Under the pieces are notes generated by a model that saw nothing but the letters and a program-made list of their open reading frames with translations, made no database searches and was not told the DNA's origin. From positions 992,001-1,056,000 of the forward strand of contig CM074703.1 in the NCBI GenBank assembly GCA_037367355.1: a stretch of DNA of 64,000 nt, read 5' to 3'. Origin of the DNA: Neoscytalidium dimidiatum. Lineage: Eukaryota; Ascomycota; Dothideomycetes; Botryosphaeriales; Botryosphaeriaceae. The position numbers were made by a program, and so were the translations under genes. Below, piece after piece: positions 1-11,953 of the stretch. The first letter of the stretch is position 1. Every line of letters begins with the position of its first letter.

Positions 1-3000
1 TACCACACAAGCGACCACGATTCCCCACTCCCACGTGATCTGCTGGTGCTTGAAGACCTCGCGGTTAATCACCGGGATATACACCACGGGAAACGTAATC
101 ACGAAACCCGCGACGACCGCCCAGAAGAGGAAGCGGTTGCGCCAGACGGCGCTGAAGACGGACAGGGACTTCTTTGAAGTAGGGGTGTCCGGAGGCTGGG
201 GATAGAGGTTGAAGAGAGAGCGAGTGAAATGCTTGACCTCCCACGCCGTGACGAGCAGCAGGAAGGACAACGTTGCGTACGTCGTGGCCCGCGCGCGGAA
301 CACCGTGCCGCACGTGTCGTTCCATCCTTCGTTGCAGTCCTGGCCCAGCGCACCGTCTCCGACGCCGAACGCGACGGACGTGAAGGCTGCGATGCAAAGA
401 GACCCCATAAACGTGCCATAGATGAACTTGTCGATAATGAGCTCAGGCGTGAAAACACCGACGGTCAGATCCTGCGGCGGGCGCAGCATGATGTCCGGTT
501 GAGCTTCTTCAACACCAAGGCCGAGGGCGAGGAAGGACGAGGTGATGAGATTGACCCAGAGAATCTCGAGAGGGGAGAGAGGGAAGACGGAGTTGTTGTC
601 ACCATCTTTGAATGCGAGGCCAATGAGAAGGAGGATCACTTGAGAGATATTGGAGATGAGGAGGTGGAGCAGGAACTGGAGGTTTTGTTAGTTTTTAGCT
701 GGTCACCCACATGGTCGCGTTGGGTCTTACCTTCTGAATGTTGTCAAAAAGCCTGCGGCCCTCCTCGACGGCCTTCACAATAGAGGCGAAGTTGTCGTCC
801 GTCAAGACCATGTCGGCCGCCTCCTTAGCGACGTCGCTACCATTCAGACCCATGGCCACACCGACCGAGGAGATCCGCAAGGCAGGAGCGTCATTCACAC
901 CATCACCGGTCATGACACAGAATGCTTTCCGGCGGTGCATCGCTTGAACCATCCGGACTTTCGTCTTCGGGCTGCACCGGGCCAGAACCAGAGGAAGTGT
1001 CTCGATGGCGTCAATTTCCTCGTCCGAGAGCTTATCAAAGTCCGAAGCAGGCATGATAGCAGACCCAGATTTCGAGTTGGGCGCTATGCCATTCAGAATA
1101 CCCACCTCGTGAGCAATGGCCGTGGCTGTTTTGATGTGGTCGCCGGTCAACATATGGACTGTGATGCCGGCCATCTGGCACCTGCGCACGGCATCGGCCG
1201 ATTCCAATCGAGGTGGGTCGTAAAGGCCTACAAGGCCGACAAATTCAATGTTTGATTCAGCGGTAGCACGGTCAGTGAGTTGCTGGGGATCATCCAAAAC
1301 TAGCTTGTGGCCTACGCAGAGGACGCGTAGACCCTGTCCAGCCATTTCCTCAGCCATGGAGTTGATTTGCTTCTTCTCCGAGTCTGAGCTCAGGAGAGCA
1401 GGGAGCATGACCTCCACCGCACCCTTCATATATGCGTGAGACGAGGAGTCTGCCTTGTCTTTGTAAATTACTGTCATGCGTTTGAAGTTGGAGTCGAAGG
1501 GGAATTCGGCAAGGAGTTCCAAGTTTTCGTCCTCCATTAAGGTGGGTTTTCCGTAGTTGAACCGCATCGCAAGAACCTGGAGGGCGATTTCCGTAGGCTC
1601 GCCAACGGAGACCCAGCCAGAGTCCGATGCCGTGCTGACCGAGGCGTCATCCCCAGAGGACTTGTAGACCGATGAAAGATTGCATAGGGCAATGGCCTTT
1701 AGGAATGTGTCCAGAAAAGCGGATTTGTCATAGTCTTCCATGTCGATATCACAGTCGTTCATTTTGACAAAACCACTGGATGGATCAAATGGGTTTGTAG
1801 TGTCGTGGACCGTGATTGTTCCCATGGACGGGATCCAGGCCTTCCGGGCGATCATCTTACCCTGGGTCAAGGTGCCAGTCTTATCGGAACAGATGTTGGT
1901 CACACCTCCGACCGCTTCTAGAGCAGAAAGCTTCCTGACGATGACGTTACCCTTGGCCATGGCCTTGGTACCGACGGCAATTGTGATCGTAAGCACCGCA
2001 ATCAGAGATTCCGGAATGACCGCAACTCCGACGCAGATGCCGTAAATGAGAACTTCGCCTCGAACATCCCATTTGGCCGCGGAGAAAACAATGACCGCGA
2101 GGAGAATGGCGAGAGCGAAGAGAAGTAGGGCGAATTTGCTCAGCTTGATCTGTAGAGGAGTGCCCTCAAGACCTAACACAACCTTGACACCGTTCTTGAA
2201 GCGGTTCCAAGTTCGGATGACAACGTTGGAGCCTTCAGTCACTCTACCACGGCTGCGCAGCATCTCGGCAATTTGTCCGACTTCAGTGTTGACGCCGGTT
2301 GCCACAACAATGCCCGTAGCTCGTCCCTGAGACATGGTTGTAGCGGAATAAGCCATGTTTGTACGATCTCCGACCGGAATGTCGGAGACATCGAATATCT
2401 TATGTGGAGTTTTGGTCACGGGGAGAGATTCTCCAGTTAGGAGAGCTTCATCGGTCGACACGTTGATACCGTCGATCAGCCTCAGATCAGCGGGGACAAT
2501 GTCTCCGACGTTGAGATGGACAATGTCACCAACTACCACAGTCTCGGCCTTGACGTGTTCAACGGAGCCATCTCGCATCACTTTTGACACGGGTGCGGAC
2601 AGTGCATACAGGGACATGATAGCCTTCTCTGCATGGTAGTCTTGCACAAAGCTGCGAGGGATAGGTCAGCGATACCCTGGCAAACGCGTGTCGGAATATC
2701 TCACCCGACGACAATGTTGAGCAGTATGACGGCAGTGATAACTCCACCCTCGATGTAGTCATCGATACCGAAGCTCAGAGCCATAACAATTACCAGGACC
2801 TAGTTGGGTCAGTGATGGAGGAACGGCACACGAGCATCTGAATGTCGTCTCTCGACGAAGTCATGAATGCACGAGATTCGCCACCTCGTGTTGGTGGCGA
2901 AAATCACTGGTCTACATACTAAGGTTAGACTGTTCGAGACCTGTCTCAACAGAATTTTCCACAAGGAAAGCCCTTTAGCTCCCTCAACCTTGTTAAGCCC

Positions 3001-3358
3001 ATCCCGCTCGAGGCGAGATGCGGCTTCGGCACGAGTGAGTCCATTTCTGAGCTCTGTTAGCCATCGTGTTGGGGACGGATCGAAGGAGGTGGGCTCACTG
3101 AGGATCAACGCCGAGCACCCGGGCAACAGTGGCCGCAGGTACGGTGTGGGCGTCCTTGAAGCCGCTGCCTTCTTTTCCGTCGTCGGTGGATGAAGCAGTA
3201 GATGGCGCAGAGGTCAGGGTGGTGCCGGCAGAACCGACGTCTTTCTCGGCGGTTGGGGCCGGAGAGGTAGTTCCTTTCGATATACGTTCCTCTACGGGGC
3301 CACGTATAGGAGGTTCAGTCGTCTCCTCGACATCAAGGGTGGTGTCGTCTATCCCCAT
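1..3358 (-). CDS. ENA1: ENA-type (P-type IID) Na+/K+-exporting ATPase, C-terminus beyond the left edge
   Basis: Plasma-membrane P-type pump of the fungal ENA group, which uses ATP to export Na+, Li+ or K+. Exons read by frame continuity: 3358-3099, 3046-2920, 2799-2705, 2651-731 and 675 to the edge; introns are 52, 120, 53 and 55 bp, all GT-AG. The 1026 residues present show the N-terminal cation-ATPase domain (WKILLRQVSNSLTL), the actuator loop TGES, the phosphorylation motif DKTGTLTQGK (Asp about 417), the hinge TGDGVNDAPAL, and the C-terminal membrane helices starting FLLHLLISNISQV. The wording around LRQVSNSLTLVLVIVMALS is typical of fungal ENA rather than SERCA or PMR1. The Ser/Thr-rich N-terminal tail of about 85 residues precedes the conserved part; the Met at 3358 is the natural start. 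The last helices and stop lie outside the window. The paralog number within ENA is not determinable. Confidence 0.95.
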
Positions 3359-4430
3359 TCACTAAGCTGAGGTGCGTTCTGAGGGGTCCCGGTCGAGAGT
3401 ATGGGTGAACACCAGCGGCGAGCAGAGGAAGGATGTCACAATGGACGATATCCAAAAAGGATGTAGGCGCTGGCTGCGGGGTCGCGGGATGGACGTTAAA
3501 TATGCCGGACTGCCGTGGAGGACCCAGTACGACATTCTTGGCCTCTGGCTTGGCCCTATCGCCTCATAGCGAGCTTCCGTCGTCAGCAGTCAGGTCCGCC
3601 GCGCAGCGCTCCACCAACGCGGCAACCGGAGGCGCCATAGCACGGGCTCGACTGCGGAACTGCTGTGGCTGGGCATCTTCCGCCGGCCTTGGCCTCTTGG
3701 CTGAGCGCGGAAGCTTCATGCGACAAGATGCCTCAGAGCGTGTAGACTTTGGAGCGCCTTTCTTGGAGGACGGAAGTGGCCAATAACGGCGTTGGGGGGA
3801 GAGGTACTTGGTGAGGCTACCACGATCGCCCAAGAAGCGCGATTGGAACCGAACCCGACCAGTGCGATTGCTGAGGAGCGAAAAGGAGGTACAATTGGTC
3901 GTTCGAGGGCGAGCAGTCTCGTGATCAAGCGCGTAATCGGGATGGCCAAGAGGATTGCGCATCCTTGGCTGACAGATAACAAGGAAAGATGCGCCTCCCG
4001 TCTCCACATGCTAGCCTCACCGAGGCTGCGCCTTGCTGGGCGGCCGGAGGACGTGAAGCGCAGAGATACGGCATACTGCAACCGTGTACGCTCGCTGACC
4101 TCGAGCTCAAATGTGTGGATGTGTGTGTGCTGAGGGCGCTGGTTGCGGACCAGATGTTGATGGAGATCTTGCAGCTGTCCTGGAGATCCGGGAGCGCATC
4201 CGCCCCGCGTTTTCGGCCGTTTTCCCGCCGAACGAACGCCCCCTTGGCTCCCGCACCGCGCCCTCCCCCACTGTCAACGATGCCACGGTAAGCGGGTAAT
4301 TGCCAGCCGACAATGTTCTCTGCCTGAATCAACAGCGCAGCTTCATAAGAGAACCGCAGCTGTATGCTTTGCGCCCGCCTTCAGATTCACTCCAGACTGC
4401 CAGCGCTTCAGAAACGCAGCGTGATTCAAG
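3359..4430. other. Intergenic region between ENA ATPase and hydrolase
   Basis: About 1.07 kb separating two divergent genes, so it should contain both promoters. Short open frames occur on both strands but lack splice continuity or any recognisable family. No repeat or RNA gene was seen. Confidence 0.6.
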
Positions 4431-5760
4431 ATGCCCCTTACCAGTGACCTCATCGTCGATGACTCGAAATTCGACGCGTCCAAGATCAGCAGCGCAACGG
4501 CCGAGTTGAACGACAGACTCATTGATATGCAGCTTAGCATTCCTAAGTGGTACGAGGTATGGCTGCCATGTTTCAAGAGTCACACGACTCAACCGGAACC
4601 ACCCGCTGAACTCTGCGTAGGTCGGTGCGGAGAAGTTCCGTCAGATGCGTTGGAATGGAGAAACCTCCCTGCCCAAGCCTGTGGTCATCAATTCCGGCGT
4701 AGACTTCAGAGTCCCTTCTCGTGACGCTGGCCGTGAGATTCCTTGCCGCATGTTTAAACCTGAAAGCGGCAATGTGAGGGGTACTTTCATGCACATTCAT
4801 GGCGGTGGTTTCGTGCTGCAGTCCGAGAAACAGTAGGCTTCCGCCGCCATTTTACACAAAATCGTCCACTGAACGTGCATAGTCAAGACACGTTCCTCAA
4901 ATGGTTCGCCGACAATTGCCAACTCGCCGTCGTTAGTGTTGGATACAGGCTTGCGCCGGAGCACCCGTATCCTGCCGGGCCTCAGGACTGTTTCGACGCT
5001 GCGGAATGGTTAGTCAAAAAGGCAAAGTCCAATTATGGGGCTGATTTGATGTTTATTGGAGGAGAGGTGCGTAGTCACGTTCACTATCTGTCTGGTTATT
5101 GGGACCGGAGACTAGCCTCTGCAAGATTTGTTGGGGCATCTGTCCGGAAGCCGTTGTACACGGACGACCATGGAGTCTTCATCCGGAGATTATCTGAGCT
5201 TCCCGCATGCAGTTCTCAACGGGTTTCTCGAATAGCTTGCCTCCTGATATGGCTAACAAAATGATCAGTCTGCAGGTGCTCATCTCAGCTTGGTGACGGC
5301 CCTGCACCTTCTCAAGACACAGCCAAACTTCTCACTCCGTGGCCTACTCCTACACTTCGGGGTCTATGACCTATCCAACCTACCGCAAGCAAGGAACTTC
5401 AAGAGACGCGGACCTCTGGTACTCGACCAAGATATTATGGAACACTTCACAAGTGCATTCTTACCTAATACTACAAAAGAACAACGGCGCGACCCGGAGA
5501 TATCTCCGTTCTACGCTGACTTTTATCAGTTTGGGAGAGCCAAGTTGCCGCCCGCCTTGTTCACCTGCGGGTCGGAGGATCCCTTGCTGGATGACACGTT
5601 GATGATGACCGTCAAGTGGAGGTGCACTGGGAGCGAGGCCATCACAAAGATCTACACCGGGGCGCCCCACGGCTTCATCTTATTCCCGCCGTCCGCGTGC
5701 GAAGATGCGGGACCCGCACTTGAGGTGACGCAACAGTTCATTCTAGAGAAACTCGCCTAA
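4431..5760 (+). CDS. Alpha/beta hydrolase, HSL/arylacetamide-deacetylase type (carboxylesterase)
   Basis: Predicted cytosolic serine hydrolase of the hormone-sensitive-lipase family, cleaving carboxylic esters of unknown identity. Four exons: 4431-4556, 4621-4832, 4883-5066, 5269-5760; introns 64, 50 and 202 bp. The spliced protein is 337 residues, normal for the family. Visible motifs are the oxyanion-hole HGGGF, the family signature [14 protein letters not shown], the nucleophile elbow GGESAGAHLS (the Ser is created exactly at the 5066/5269 splice junction), an acid-bearing segment [10 protein letters not shown] and the catalytic His in GAPHGF. No signal peptide or membrane helix is seen. 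The third intron is unusually long for this locus. Alternative role: lactonase or secondary-metabolite esterase, but no biosynthetic cluster surrounds it. Confidence 0.9.
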
Positions 5761-6352
5761 GCGATTGTGCGTCGTCCTCCCGGCGCAAAAATCGATACGC
5801 TTTGCAATCATCTGTCAGAGCGGAATGAGACCTAGTGAGCCGTGGGATGTAGGCCACCAAGTCAATTTAACGCACTGGTTCTCTCTGGGAACTGAAAGAG
5901 GGCCAATTATGGAGTAGAAAGATCTCCATGTTGGCGTGACAAATGAGGTTCCGTGCAAAGTTTTCACGTGCAGATATCAAGAGCTCGTCGCCGTTGACCA
6001 GGGCTTGAATTGTGCCTAATCGACTAAAGGCTGGACGGTTTCAAAGGCCCCGAGGGTGCCGGTGTTAGAAACAGGTCCGCCTGAGTGTGTTGCAGTAAAC
6101 GCTTGGTGTCCTCGAAGGAGCTTCAACCAGTTTCCCCATCTTCCCACCATGCGACAACTCAATATCGAAAAACGCGGTCACTCCACGCTCCGCACCCAGT
6201 GCTGTCGTTCCTCCGTTGCCGATGGTATGACGTAATGCTCCGAGAGCTGAGTTGGTAGAGTCGATTGCGAGCCGTGTCAAGAATTGCCGTAGATCCGTAA
6301 ACTCGTCATCAAGGCAGGTGATAGGGTGACAGTGCTCGAGGAGACGAGTCGT
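5761..6352. other. Convergent intergenic region
   Basis: Lies between the 3' ends of the hydrolase and the eL41 gene and should hold both 3' UTRs. A 71-codon minus-strand frame (6065-6280) has no support and no family. Nothing else seen. Confidence 0.6.
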
Positions 6353-6498
6353 TTATTTGCTGTAAAAATTGTGAGCATCCGGAGATCGACAGCGAGGTTG
6401 CGCAGTGCGCGCCTTGGAAAAACTTACCTGCGGGCTCTAACCTTTCTCCTCTTACGCTTGAGGCGTCGTACGCGCTTCTTTCTCCACTTCGCTCTCAT
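6353..6498 (-). CDS. RPL41: 60S ribosomal protein eL41 (25 residues)
   Basis: Tiny, extremely basic helix of the large ribosomal subunit that bridges to the small subunit. The ATG at 6498 opens MRAKWRKKRVRRLKRKRR, and the reading continues KVRAR, with Ser-Lys-stop supplied by a second coding exon of only 7 nt (6353-6359). The intron 6360-6427 is 68 bp with gtaagt and tttttacag ends. The spliced product has the universal 25-residue length and the RARSK C-terminus expected of eL41. Too short for ordinary ORF calling. Upstream, a second intron in the leader (6517-6649, gtatgt...ttcag) is likely, preceded by a pyrimidine-rich leader like those of ribosomal-protein genes. Compared with other fungi, Val replaces Met at position 9; otherwise standard. 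Confidence 0.93.
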
Positions 6499-6991
6499 CT
6501 TCGATAACTAGATGAACTGAAGGGCAATCAGCTTCTGCACGTGTTGAGAGAATGTGCTCGCTTCAGCGCGCTCGAGAGGAGGCTGTGGCATAGTACACCT
6601 GCTCTTCTGGAGGCATTGAGCAGTAAAATTGGGCGTAGAGTAGACATACCTGGTTGTCGAGATGAGGTTCGTTGGTGTTGGAAAGAAGATGGTCGAAGCA
6701 GCTCCGCAATGTTCTTGTGTGGTGGTTAAGCGAGCCTAGCCACCAATGGACTAGTGCTGCTTAGTCATAAACTAGGCCCTCACGCGCGCAGAACGAAGCG
6801 ACGGCGGCTGGCGGTGACACATGCCAAGACTTGTCGACCATTCATTGCCGTTCGATTCACGTCACTCACCCTTCGAAGAATCCCTTGCCCAGGCTGGGAG
6901 AGGCAGGCTCGTGAGGGGTCGTCGGCCGGGAAGATGGCTGGAGTCTCACGGTCTGAAGTGGGCCAGGCAGGGCCCCCGGTCGCCTTCCTGG
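6499..6991. promoter_or_regulatory. Divergent promoter and leader of RPL41 and the checkpoint kinase, with a probable 5'-UTR intron
   Basis: On the minus strand a 133-bp intron candidate (6517-6649) has a gtatgt donor, a ctgat branch site and a ttcag acceptor 18 bp before the RPL41 ATG. Introns in ribosomal-protein leaders are common in fungi, so this is inference supported by the signals. No TATA-like box was seen for the kinase gene. Confidence 0.5.
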
Positions 6992-9449
6992 ATGTTCGGC
7001 ACGCAGCCTACGAGTACGATGGCAGAGACTCAGGTCTGTCACGTTCGCATGTCTCGCAGCCTTTCTCTAACTCGCGATGTAGAATCGAGGAAACAAATCC
7101 CCGTTCATGACAAAGATGAATTTTGTATAGGCAGGAATTCCCCTCAGCTGGAGTACGTTCACGACACCGTCTCCAAGCGTCACGTCAGGTTCCATTGCTT
7201 TCTCTTTGAAGAGGGCGGGCAGTGGTCGATCTCGCCCCTTGTCTATGCTGAGGACCTTTCAACCAATGGCACCTATCTAAAAAGAGCTCAGGCGCTGGAC
7301 GAGGATCAACCGGATTCGCGCGGAATCCCAATGCGCTCCACCATCCGCATTACGTTGCTCGAAGAAAATGACGAACTGTGGTTGGCGCCAACTGTATTCC
7401 TACGGTATCATGTGGCCAACGAATACAAAGGCGAAGATCCTCCGTTCAGCCCCGCAGTGCAAACTGAGATGAAGGCAAGCCCTAATCGTATTCTGATGGA
7501 GAAAAAGATCTCACTGTTCTAGGTGATTTGTTACCGCTATCAAGTCAAGCGGCGTAAAATTGGTGAAGGCGGTCATGGTGCTGTCCATGTTGCGGTCCAT
7601 CGGAAGACACAAAGGCAACTTGCTTGCAAAATTGTAGCCCTGGATACCGTGCGAGAGCAGCAGAATTTCTCCGAAGAAAGGCTGACTCAAGAATTTGATA
7701 TTCTACGAGCCCTTGACCACGTATGTATACGTAGTATGTGTTTCTGCGAATAATTTCTCATGATTGTTCGCAGCCAAACATCATCAGGCTCGAAAAAGTC
7801 TTCCACAGTCATTCCAATCTGTAAGCTGACTGCCCGAGCAATCTTGCAGCCTGTGTTGACCCCTGTAGCTATATCTTTCAAGAACTCGTCTCAGGTGGCG
7901 ATCTGTTTTCCTTCATGGACAAAAGCTATAGACTCGGCATTCCTGCTATAGAAGCCGCCGTCATTGTTCAGCAAATCTTGAAGGGCGTCGATTACTTACA
8001 TGATCATGGCATTGTCCACCGCGACCTGAAGCCAGACAATATTCTGCTCGCTTCAACCAGAACTGCTTCTCGAGTAATAATCACCGACTTCGGCCAAGCG
8101 CGGTATCTTCCCGACTCCGAGCACCCGACCGAGGATATCAACAGAAGAATGAAAACTCTAGTGGGAACATTAGGATTCAATGCACCGTCAGTGCTATTAT
8201 TTTTGCAAGCTCAAGCATTTCGTTCTTTCCCTCCTTATAGTGGCAACACTGACGCTCATAAAGAGAAGTTTACAGGTGGAACCCAACCATATCTCCTGGT
8301 GGCGGATATTCCAAGGCTGTTGATATGTGGTCCGTGGGGTGCATCACAAGCCATCTATTGAGTGGCACCCCCATCTTCAACGGCAGCAATGAGCAGAATG
8401 CAGAATTTGCCATCAAATCACGGAGCAGCAAATGCAACCTCGACATACTCGACAACGACCCAGTCTGGCAGAAAGTCGGCCGCCGAGCGAAAGACTTCAT
8501 TAAAAAGACGCTCGTGCTTAATGAAAACGACCGCTTGACCGCCAAGGAAGCATTGGAACATGAGTGGTTCTCGAATCCGGTCCATGTAGACGAGCTCACA
8601 GCGGTGTATCAGCATGCCGTCAAAGACTGGGAGCCCCGCAAGAAGGTGTTCAGGCTGGTCGAATTCATTAATTCACCTCGCCCAAATATGATCCTTCATC
8701 ACTCACGATACTTTGATCAGTCAGGCTCGTCTAATCGAGACTATCTTCCTGAACACTTCCCATCAAGGTTCTCTCCCGTAATGCCATCCATAGAGGAAGA
8801 ACCAGATGGTCCTCACGCAAGTCCAATTGGGTCCCAAGCCACGACTCAAGACGACTGTTCAGAGATTCCTGGACCCCCGGAGTCATACTTGGATGCGGTG
8901 CCAAATGGCTCCACATCAACGCAGGATTCCGTGCACACGGATATATCCCAACAACCTCTAACCCCTACTCAGCTGCTAAATTCCGGATATAAGACGCAAA
9001 AGGGGCCAAGTCCAATGCAGAGCAAACGTGTAGTAGGGAACTATGAAGCAAATTTAACGCCAACACAGTTGTTTTCTCTGGCCAACATGCAACCGGCCGC
9101 TCAAATGCTTCACGAAGAGGGCCCTCCTATGCCAGCTGCCGGCTTAGATGCCTACATACCAGGGCCCCCAACCGCCGACCCCGAGAGTATAAGCCAGGAG
9201 ATAACACAACTTTCGCTCACTGACCAGCAAAATGATGTGATGATGAACAACTCACCTGCAATGAAACAGCATCCCGATGATCCTAAGAAAGAAACAGCCT
9301 CATTTGCACAAAAGTCGAATATGACGACCTTAGGCAAAAGGCCGCCCACCTTCGATTTCGATGAAGGCATAGATGATGCTGACTTCCAGGACCTAGTAGA
9401 CAGTGCTGAGTTGACACAGACGGCGGTGAAGAGGTCGCGCATTGTCTGA
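6992..9449 (+). CDS. FHA-domain Ser/Thr protein kinase, Chk2/Rad53/Cds1-like DNA-damage checkpoint kinase
   Basis: Nuclear checkpoint kinase architecture: N-terminal FHA phosphothreonine-binding domain, then kinase domain, then long Ser/Thr/Pro-rich tail ending in a basic KRSR nuclear-localisation-like motif. Exons: 6992 or 7019-7474, 7523-7720, 7774-7820, 7869-8186, 8264-9449. The FHA core shows FCIGRNS, SKRHVRF and STNGTYL. The kinase has GEGGHGAV, ACKIV, HRDLKPDN (Asp about 286), DFGQAR and, restored only after splicing 8187-8263, APEV followed by KAVDMWSVGC. The protein is about 734-743 residues. The first intron appears to be GC-AG (7475-7522, gcaagc donor), since using it keeps the usual EMK linker before the kinase; a GT donor at 7457 is a less likely alternative. 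TQ motifs near the start (TQPTST, AETQ) favour Met 6992. Pairing with RFC3 nearby is probably coincidental. Confidence 0.88.
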
Positions 9450-9761
9450 GCGTGCCATGCAGTTGCGTCGCTGCGTTGTGGGGTTTGTGTTGAATTAACT
9501 TGTAGCTAGCTGTTGCGTCGCGGGGGAATTTCCTTTGTTCAAATGTATCTTCTAATTCAATCTTCTGGGTTGCTCGATGACATACACGCTAGTTCAAGAT
9601 TTCTGCTCCAAGAGTCAATTCAAGACGCTTATTCGATTATACCCTCGCCGGAACACGACGAGTTCTTAGACATGACACCAGTGCTAATTTTCCGTGATCG
9701 AGCCTCTCTGTCTGCGTACCGTTCCAACTTCAACTTTCTATGAACACTCATACCTCCCACT
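9450..9761. other. Convergent intergenic region
   Basis: About 310 bp holding the 3' ends of the kinase and ARPC3 genes. A 76-codon open frame has no support. Nothing else seen. Confidence 0.6.
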
Positions 9762-10651
9762 TTACAGCGACTTGTTCATGAACTTCCTCTTGGTGAAGCT
9801 GAGCCAGTACTTGCTTGGTGCCGCCTCATCGGCATACACGCGGTTCAACAACCTCGCAGCGATCTCCTGACGCATCTGGGCGAGGTACTGGCGGAGGGTC
9901 TCGGCATCGTTGCGGTTGGCCGGGGGCTCGAAAGCCTGGTTGAGCGGGAAGCTGGCGTCGCCGGGGATGGCGAAGTTGGTGTCGAGAGCGAGGTTCATGA
10001 GAGCCTATACCAGAACCCCCTCGTCAGCATCCTCCCGTCCTCGATATCCACAGGTCCTCCACTCGACGTCTTCTCCTCGGCCGTATTATGATTTGAAATA
10101 CTGTATATCTCTCACCTTCTCAGCGTCCCTCCTGCTCGCGCCCGGCTTGATGGCGGCCAGGGCCTGGCTGACGAAGAGGATGCCGTAGATTAGGACGCGG
10201 TCGGCGGGGCCCTTGATCTCGAAGTTGCGGAAGAAGGTGTTGGCGCGGAAGAGGGCCAGGATCTCGTCGACTGGGTCGTACGACTCGTGCGACGCCTCGA
10301 CCGTCAGCTCCGTCACGTCGGCCGGCAGAGGGGGCAGTTGCAGGGCGGGCCCGCGCGTCCGCGTGCGCAGCGGGAGGAGGGCGAAGTTGCCTGGTGGGTG
10401 AGAGAGAGAATTGTGTGAGCGGACAACGACGCCAGGGGGTATGAGGCTCTGTAGCGGTTATGGGTGGAGGAGGGACGCATTGGTTCTACTGGCGAGATGC
10501 AGCTCCATGATGCCTGCGGGGAGCTGGCGGGGGCGGCGGGTGTGGGTACCTATTATGTGCTGGTTGGGCTCATCGAGGAAGACGGAATGGTAGGCCTGGT
10601 GAGGGAGTCAGCGAACTATAGAGCAAGCGGGATTGCGCGACATACGGGCAT
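9762..10651 (-). CDS. ARPC3: Actin-related protein 2/3 complex subunit 3 (ARPC3, p21)
   Basis: Subunit of the Arp2/3 complex that nucleates branched actin at cortical patches (yeast Arc18). Four exons: 10651-10646 (only ATG CCC), 10595-10550, 10390-10116, 10004-9762; introns 50, 159 and 111 bp. The spliced start is MPAYHSVFLDEP, the family's conserved opening, which proves the 6-nt first exon. Further landmarks are FALLPLRT, ALFRANTFFRNFEIKGPADR, NFAIPGDASFPLN and the C-terminal WLSFTKRKFMNKSL. Length is 189 residues, typical for fungi. It shares a short divergent promoter with RFC3. Confidence 0.96.
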
Positions 10652-10932
10652 TTTGGCGGTGGTGGTATGTTTGGAGCTTGGGTTACGGGGGATCTCTGGG
10701 GGGGCGCCTATGATGATGCGGGTCGGCCAGCCAGGCTGCCCAAGGCACACGCCGCCCACCGCCCGGAGGGCTGACGTCCGCACCGGGTTTGTCGCGTTTG
10801 CATCACTTTCTACGCGCCCGCGTCCCACGAAGGCGCGTCTCCCGACTCCGTGCGCGTTCTCGCCCACTCCGCGCATTTCTGCTCCCCGACTTCACGGACT
10901 TTTGACTGCCACCCTTCGCAAGCTCGCCCAGC
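10652..10932. promoter_or_regulatory. Divergent promoter of ARPC3 and RFC3
   Basis: Only 281 bp separate the two start codons, so both transcripts must start within it. No TATA box is evident, in contrast with the accessory genes further right. Confidence 0.6.
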
Positions 10933-11919
10933 ATGTCGGACTTCGAGGGCGACGAGATGGACGTGGATGCGCCCGCCATTGAGTTCAGTGCATCCAACAT
11001 GGCTGCCAAGGGCAAGCGCACCGCTGCGAATCTGCCCATTGAGGCTGAGGATACACTGCCTTGGTATGCTGGAACTGCACTCAGTCCTCAATTAGACGTC
11101 ATTGAGTTGACATGCACACAGGGTCGAGAAATACCGTCCTGACACCCTCGACGATGTGTCCGGCCACCAGGACATTCTTGCGACCATCAATAAATTCGTC
11201 GACTCCAACGTACGTCGCTGCAGCTCCATAACGAGTGAATTCTAATGACACACCTCTCAGAGACTGCCCCACCTCCTCCTCTATGGCCCTCCCGGTACGG
11301 GCAAGACATCCACTGTTCTCGCCCTCGCCCGCCGCATCTATGGCAACAAGAACATGCGCCAGATGGTCCTCGAGCTTAACGCCAGCGACGACAGAGGCAT
11401 TGATGTCGTACGGTAAGCATCTCCACTTTCTTTCAGACCTGCAACGCAACTCACGCCTTCCCCAACCAGCGAGCAAATCAAAACCTTCAGCAGCACGAAG
11501 CAAATCTTCACGTCCGCGCCCTCCACCAATAACGCCTCCTCCCTCGCCTCCTTCAAGCTCATCATCCTCGACGAAGCCGACGCCATGACCGCGACCGCGC
11601 AAATGGCGCTCCGCCGCATCATGGAGAAGTACACGGCCAACACGCGCTTCTGCATCATCGCCAACTACACGCACAAGCTCTCCCCGGCCCTCCTCTCGCG
11701 CTGCACGCGCTTCCGCTTCAGCCCGCTCAAAGAGGCCGACATCCGGCGGCTGGTCGACCTCGTCATCGAGAAGGAAGACGTGCGCATCACGCCCGACGCC
11801 ACCGACGCGCTCGTCCGCCTGAGCAAGGGCGACATGCGCCGCGCGCTCAACGTCCTGCAGGCCTGCCACGCCAGCAGCACGCCGCTGCGCGAGCCCGGCG
11901 CGCGACGAGGCGAGCAGGC

Positions 11920-11953
<34 letters not shown>

